NCBI GenBank assembly: GCA_024275775.1
Contig: JAJRYM010000007.1
Coordinates: 1 to 18,047 of the forward strand
Length of the DNA: 18,047 nucleotides
Source of the DNA: Nitrospirota bacterium
Lineage (GTDB): Bacteria > Nitrospinota_A > UBA7883 > JACRGQ01
Direction: 5' to 3'
A model generated the notes under the pieces. The model was not told where the DNA came from. It did not search any database and worked only from the letters and a program-made list of their open reading frames with translations. Made by a program: the position numbers and the translations under genes. Of this stretch, positions 14,022 through 18,047 are shown piece by piece (position 1 is the stretch's first letter; each line of letters begins with the position of its first letter).

Positions 14022-14827
14022 TGTTCCGCGTATTCATCTGCACTAGGATTGCTTTTGCGCTTCTCCTTGCCTTGCCCGCATCGGCTATCGGGGCGGAAAA
14101 GGTTCCCGATGGAATGGTGTTCATTCCGGGCGGCGAGTTCCTCATGGGCAGTACCGCCGAAGAGGTGGCAAAGATGAGAAAAAAGTACGGCAACAGACAA
14201 CTGTACGCCGACTATCACTTCAGCGATGAAACGCCCAAGAAAAAAATATATCTGCCTCCTTTCTACATAGACCGCCACGAGGTGACCAATAGCGAATACG
14301 CAAAGTTCCTCAAGGCTACGGGGTATCCTGCTCCTCCCCACTGGCAGGGCGGGAGCTATCCGGGGGGGAGAGGGGATCATCCTGTTCTCTACGTGTCGGA
14401 GCAGGACGCCATGGCCTACGCGAGATGGGCCGGCAAAAGACTGCCAACCGAAGCGGAATGGGAAAAGGCCGCCCGCGGTACCGATGGCCGGGTGTTTCCA
14501 TGGGGAAACAAGTTCGATCCTTTTCGCGCCGCCACGGCGGAATCGGATCTTCAGTATGTCATGGACGGCCTGTGCAACGGCAACACCGCGAATAAGGTTG
14601 AAGGGGCGAGGGGCGACATAAGCCCGTATGGTGTTCATGATATGGCGGGCAACGTTAGGGAATGGACGGCGACCACCGTTCATGGCACACGGCCTATGGT
14701 AATCATCAAAGGAGGGTCGTGGGTGGACCTGTCGATAAACGCTAGGGCGGCTTACAGGGAAGCCGTGCCAGAGGAAGCTAAAAGTCATATAATCGGTTTC
14801 AGGTGTGTTAAGAATTACACTGATTAA
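14021..14827 (+). CDS. Exported SUMF1/FGE-sulfatase-fold protein
   Basis: A 268-residue exported protein of the formylglycine-generating-enzyme fold, with its ATG overlapping the previous stop by one base (TAATG). Residues 1-25 form a signal peptide (cleavage near IGA). Landmarks are MVFIPGGEFLMGS (32-44), FYIDRHEVTNSEY (81-93), RLPTEAEWEKAARG (140-153), FPWGN (159-163), SPYGVHDMAGNVREWT (201-216), KGGSWVD (230-236) and IIGFRCVK (257-264). The catalytic cysteine pair of true FGE is missing from the region 236-257, so oxidation of sulfatase cysteine is unlikely. It is longer than the divergent homologue at 11984 by an insert at 44-72. Its place between a binding protein and a sensor kinase suggests it is a periplasmic partner in the same signalling unit. 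Confidence 0.9.
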   Translation: MFRVFICTRIAFALLLALPASAIGAEKVPDGMVFIPGGEFLMGSTAEEVAKMRKKYGNRQLYADYHFSDETPKKKIYLPPFYIDRHEVTNSEYAKFLKATGYPAPPHWQGGSYPGGRGDHPVLYVSEQDAMAYARWAGKRLPTEAEWEKAARGTDGRVFPWGNKFDPFRAATAESDLQYVMDGLCNGNTANKVEGARGDISPYGVHDMAGNVREWTATTVHGTRPMVIIKGGSWVDLSINARAAYREAVPEEAKSHIIGFRCVKNYTD

Positions 14828-14858
14828 GGCGGTCTGCCGGCCCGAAAAGTAGGGCTTG

Positions 14859-16814
14859 ATGTTTAACCGCATCTGGAAAAAATTCAGTATAACCCTGCTA
14901 ATCGTAGCTCTTCTGCCGATAGGCTATTTCGGCTACCACGAACTGCAGAGCGCGAAAGCTTCGATTGTGGAGGGCGCGCTTAAATCGATTTTTCTCAATA
15001 CGATTACAAGAGCCAAGGATATTGAAAGAACCTTCCTTAATGTGCATACCGATATTCGCTTTCTAAGCTCCAGCGCCACAATGCGGCTTTATCTTAAAGA
15101 ATTGCGCAATAAAACTAATAATGCCGGCAGGGCGCCGAAACTGCTGGAAGATGAATTCAGTTTTTTCCTTGCCCTTAAACCGGCTTATTCCAGGATTGGC
15201 TTTCTTAATGAATTCGGTGATGAAATTGCCGTTATTTACAGGGCAGGAAGTGAGATTAAAAAGCTTGATAATCTGCAAAAACGCAACCGCTTTACCGCTC
15301 CGTTTTATGTCAGCGCGGATAAGCTGGAAAGGTATAGGGTGGCGGCGGTTCCGATGACCGTTTCGGTAGACCCGCGCCGCAATATCTGGGGGCAGACGCT
15401 TATCCGCTACACCACAAAGGTTTTCGGTAAGCATGGAGAACCGAAAGGAGTTATTTACATAGATCTTAACGGTGTGGAAATCTTCAACTCCTTGAGCGTG
15501 GCTCCAAAAAGGCAGGCGGCGTCGTTTATTACCTGGAGCGGAAACTTCATTTACAATCCAAATTTCGATTTTAAGCAGACTCTGCCCCCTAAACGTCCCG
15601 TAATGAATATTTCGGAAGAGTTGTCGGAATCGGCCGTTAAGCAGGTGCTTTCCGGAAAACCCGGCACATGGTCCGATGATACCGACTATCTTGTGGCCTT
15701 TACTCCGGTTTTTCCGCAGGTAGGAAACTACAAGCTCTTTTACGTTGTGCTGGACCGCTATTCAAAAAAGAAAATGGCGCCCATTCTTCAGCACATCAAA
15801 AAGAGATACTACACGACCGGTTTTGCGGTTATTTTTCTCTGCATTATCGTGGCGGGCGCGGTTTCGTTTATGCTTACGCGGAATATAGGCAAACTACGGG
15901 AAGGTGTCGAAAAATTTCGGCACCGCCAGCTGGGGTTCAGGCTCAATATCCGCTCCGGAGATGAAATAGAGTCGCTCGCCAAAGCCTATAACCTCATGGC
16001 CGAAGCTCTTCAGGATTACAGCGTCTCTCTGGAAAAAAAGGTGGAGGAGCGTTCGCAACAGATAAAACAGGTGGAAAGAAAACTTATGCAGTCCGAAAAA
16101 CTTGCGGCGATAGGTTTGCTGGCCGCTGGCGTGGCCCACGAAATCAACAACCCGATATCAATTATCATAACCAGATTGGAGCTTATTCAAAAAAGTCTCG
16201 CTCGTGGAAATACTTCGGCTCTCAAAAAGGATCTGGATGTTCTTCATAACCACGCTACCCGCATAGGGAAAATAACGGGCAATCTTCTGGCTTTCTCGCG
16301 CGAGTCGGCCAATATGGTTGAAGCTGTTGACTTGAACAGCGCTGTTGCGAGAGTGATGAGCCTGGTTGAGCCTTCCATGAAAAGGAAAGGCGTAAAACTT
16401 GACAGATTTCTCGCCGACGGGCTTCCATTCGTAAGCGCCGGCAGGTCGGGTATGGAGCAGGTTATTTATAACATCGTCTATAACGCATATCAGGCAACCG
16501 ATGCAGGCGGTAAAATAACTATCAAAACGGCTTTAAATGGAAAAGGCGATGTTGAACTGGTCGTCGCCGATACCGGGAGCGGAATACCGAAAGAAGATAT
16601 AAAGAATATTTTTGACCCTTTCTTTACAACAAAAGAAGTGGGGGAGGGTACCGGCTTGGGTCTTTCCATAACTTACGGTATAGTTGAAGACTTTGGAGGA
16701 AGCATAAAAGTGGAAAGCTCACCCGAATCCGGGACTGTTTTTACCATTACCCTGAATCCCTTTAAAGCATCCGTTGAAGCGGAGACTGCGGGAAAGGCGG
16801 CGGGAAATGAGTGA
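14859..16814 (+). CDS. Sensor histidine kinase with a Cache-like periplasmic domain
   Basis: A 651-residue membrane kinase. ATG 14859 is used; the TTG just before adds one residue. TM1 spans about 10-28, a periplasmic region of about 285 residues follows with the double-Cache pattern (long N-terminal helix, then strands such as GVIYIDLNGVEIF at 197-209), TM2 spans about 319-340 and a HAMP-like linker 341-392. A coiled segment (390-415) leads to the HisKA motif AGVAHEINNPISI with phospho-acceptor His427. The ATPase part shows the N box NIVYNAYQAT (538-547), G1 DTGSGIP (571-577), F box DPFFTT (586-591) and G2 GEGTGLGLS (595-603). All catalytic motifs appear intact. No PAS domain is seen. It overlaps the response regulator by eight bases and should phosphorylate it, in response to a periplasmic signal possibly delivered by the upstream exported proteins. 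Confidence 0.93.
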   Translation: MFNRIWKKFSITLLIVALLPIGYFGYHELQSAKASIVEGALKSIFLNTITRAKDIERTFLNVHTDIRFLSSSATMRLYLKELRNKTNNAGRAPKLLEDEFSFFLALKPAYSRIGFLNEFGDEIAVIYRAGSEIKKLDNLQKRNRFTAPFYVSADKLERYRVAAVPMTVSVDPRRNIWGQTLIRYTTKVFGKHGEPKGVIYIDLNGVEIFNSLSVAPKRQAASFITWSGNFIYNPNFDFKQTLPPKRPVMNISEELSESAVKQVLSGKPGTWSDDTDYLVAFTPVFPQVGNYKLFYVVLDRYSKKKMAPILQHIKKRYYTTGFAVIFLCIIVAGAVSFMLTRNIGKLREGVEKFRHRQLGFRLNIRSGDEIESLAKAYNLMAEALQDYSVSLEKKVEERSQQIKQVERKLMQSEKLAAIGLLAAGVAHEINNPISIIITRLELIQKSLARGNTSALKKDLDVLHNHATRIGKITGNLLAFSRESANMVEAVDLNSAVARVMSLVEPSMKRKGVKLDRFLADGLPFVSAGRSGMEQVIYNIVYNAYQATDAGGKITIKTALNGKGDVELVVADTGSGIPKEDIKNIFDPFFTTKEVGEGTGLGLSITYGIVEDFGGSIKVESSPESGTVFTITLNPFKASVEAETAGKAAGNE

Positions 16815-18047
16815 AGGCGGAGTTGTACTTCTGGTAGATGACGAACCGGATTTGCTTGAAAGCTGTGAGCGGATTCTCTCGGATGAAGGATTCGCCTGCG
16901 TTACAACAACGGAGAGCGGCAGGGTAATCAAGCTGGCAAGGGAACATAAACCGGAAGTCATAGTCACCGATTTCCTCATGCCGGGAAAAAACGGGATGGA
17001 TATACTGAAAGAGGCGCGGTCGGAATTCGGGGACGTGCCCGTGATAATGATATCCGCATACGCCACTACAAGCGGCGTTGTGGAGGCCGTTAAGTCAGGC
17101 GCTTTTGATTATCTTACCAAACCGTTTTCATCCGACCAGCTTGTTATTACGGTGCGCAGGGCTCTGGCGCAACATCGCCTTCAGCGGGAAAATGCCGTTT
17201 TGAAAGAAAGACTGCGGGATAATTTCTTTAACGACCGTTTCGTCGGCAAACATCCGAGTTTTCTTAAAGTGGTGCGGCTCATCAGGAAAGTGGCGGTTTC
17301 CGAATCAAACGTTCTTATCAAGGGAGAAACCGGTACTGGCAAAGAGCTTGCCGCGCGCGCGATTCATATGAATAGCAGCCGCACCGACGGGCCTTTTCTT
17401 GTGGTGGACTGTGCAACCCTTTCAAAGGAAATGACCGAAGCCTCGCCGGGTGGAGCCGGCTCTGATACGGGTTCCCGCAAGTGCATTTTTGAAATAGCGG
17501 ACGGAGGAACGGTTTACCTTGAGCAGGTGGAAGAACTCGACCCTATTATTCAGGCGAGGCTTATCAGAATCATACAGGATCGCCGATGCCCGACCGCGGG
17601 AGGACTGCAGACAACCGTTCCTGTCGATGTCAGATTCATCGCTTCGACCACAGTTGACCTCTATGCGGCGATGTTGAAAAAACAGTTCAGGGAAAACCTT
17701 TATTACTGCCTGAATGTTATAAGTGTGGACATTCCTCCGCTGAGGGAGCGTAAAGAGGATATAGGGATTTTATGCGACAACTTTTTTGGAGAAATGGCCG
17801 CCGATGAAGGAATCCAGACGCCGTCCCTCCACCCCGATACTCTTGCGAAACTTATTGAATACGATTGGCCCGGCAACGTCCGCCAGCTTCGCAATGTTAT
17901 TCAGAGCGCCGTTTCCCTTTCCGAAGAGCCGGTGCTGAATGTGGAATATCTGCCTGAAGAAATACGTTACTTTACTGGAAGCGCAGGCATGTCGTATTCC
18001 GAGAGCCGCAGTAAGTGGCTGCGGCAGTTTGAAAAAAGGTATCTGGA
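16807..18047 (+). CDS. NtrC-family response regulator with a degenerate AAA+ domain (partial)
   Basis: The first 413 residues of a response regulator; the 3' end is outside the window. The ATG overlaps the kinase gene by eight bases. The receiver domain (1-120) is intact: acidic pair D11/D12, phospho-acceptor D55, S83 and K105. The AAA+ domain (about 144-380) keeps Walker A GETGTGKE (173-180), the segment DGPFLVVDCATL, sensor I IASTT (278-282) and sensor II WPGNVRQL (354-361). It lacks the ELFG...GAFTGA stretch, replaced by a short Gly/Ser-rich sequence at 211-226. Walker B reads VYLEQVEEL, so the usual D-E pair is E239-Q240. The usual LYYR is LYYC (C301). The end (about 398-413) looks like the lead-in to a Fis-type DNA-binding domain. 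I infer a DNA-binding regulator that does not hydrolyse ATP normally or activate sigma-54. Confidence 0.9.
   Translation, partial: MSEGGVVLLVDDEPDLLESCERILSDEGFACVTTTESGRVIKLAREHKPEVIVTDFLMPGKNGMDILKEARSEFGDVPVIMISAYATTSGVVEAVKSGAFDYLTKPFSSDQLVITVRRALAQHRLQRENAVLKERLRDNFFNDRFVGKHPSFLKVVRLIRKVAVSESNVLIKGETGTGKELAARAIHMNSSRTDGPFLVVDCATLSKEMTEASPGGAGSDTGSRKCIFEIADGGTVYLEQVEELDPIIQARLIRIIQDRRCPTAGGLQTTVPVDVRFIASTTVDLYAAMLKKQFRENLYYCLNVISVDIPPLRERKEDIGILCDNFFGEMAADEGIQTPSLHPDTLAKLIEYDWPGNVRQLRNVIQSAVSLSEEPVLNVEYLPEEIRYFTGSAGMSYSESRSKWLRQFEKRYL

Noticed and set aside
11984..14827. True formylglycine-generating enzyme for sulfatase maturation
   Set aside because: Neither SUMF1-fold protein has the catalytic cysteine pair and no sulfatase is encoded in the window.
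14018..14872. Minus-strand open frame of 284 codons
   Set aside because: It mirrors the SUMF1-fold gene on the plus strand, whose family motifs are clear; the antisense product shows no recognisable pattern.
1..18047. Mobile elements, CRISPR arrays, tRNA or rRNA genes
   Set aside because: I found no transposase or integrase motifs, no regularly spaced direct repeats and no recognisable tRNA or rRNA sequence on either strand.

Overview
The window reads as chromosomal DNA of a Gram-negative, respiring bacterium. Nearly every gene product carries a Sec signal peptide, a lipobox or membrane helices, and six c-type heme motifs (CXXCH) are spread over five proteins. Base composition looks balanced (about half G+C by eye, not computed). 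The mix of a b6-like cytochrome b with a C-terminal c-heme, a Gld-type ABC operon, SUMF1-fold proteins and an NtrC-family two-component pair would suit a deltaproteobacterium-like or Nitrospinota-like lineage, but nothing here fixes the taxon. I see no tRNA, rRNA, CRISPR array, insertion sequence or integrase.

Layout. (1) 1-3787, plus strand: the tail of an unidentified gene, a di-heme cytochrome c, a mono-heme cytochrome c, an exported NTF2-like protein, a terminator, then a cytochrome b that joins b6 and subunit-IV halves and ends in a c-heme, overlapped by a small lipoprotein gene. This looks like part of a quinol:cytochrome c oxidoreductase locus; no Rieske protein lies inside the window. 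(2) 3788-5325: a 346-base AT-rich leader with palindromes and two overlapping promoter candidates, then a mono-heme cytochrome c with a basic N-terminal extension and a glycine-rich tail, closed by a strong rho-independent terminator. It is probably a single-gene transcription unit. (3) 5351-11511, plus strand: a tight run encoding a GldA-like ATPase, a GldF-like permease, a GldG-like auxiliary protein, a triple-DUF4340 protein, an exported protein of unknown function, a mono-heme cytochrome c and a lipoprotein. (4) 11504-12631, minus strand: a lipoprotein resembling a protease propeptide and a SUMF1-fold exported protein. (5) 12684-18047, plus strand: a LivK/Peripla_BP_6-type binding protein, a second SUMF1-fold protein, a Cache-type sensor histidine kinase and an NtrC-like response regulator cut by the window end.

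How the parts may work together (inference): blocks 1-3 supply periplasmic electron transfer and an envelope ABC system. Block 5 has the form of a periplasmic ligand-sensing cassette, in which a binding protein without transporter genes and a SUMF1-fold protein are translationally linked to a kinase/regulator pair. The most unusual element is the response regulator: its AAA+ domain keeps Walker A but has lost the GAFTGA loop, the Walker B D-E pair (now E-Q) and the LYYR arginine (now LYYC), so it is unlikely to be a normal sigma-54 activator.
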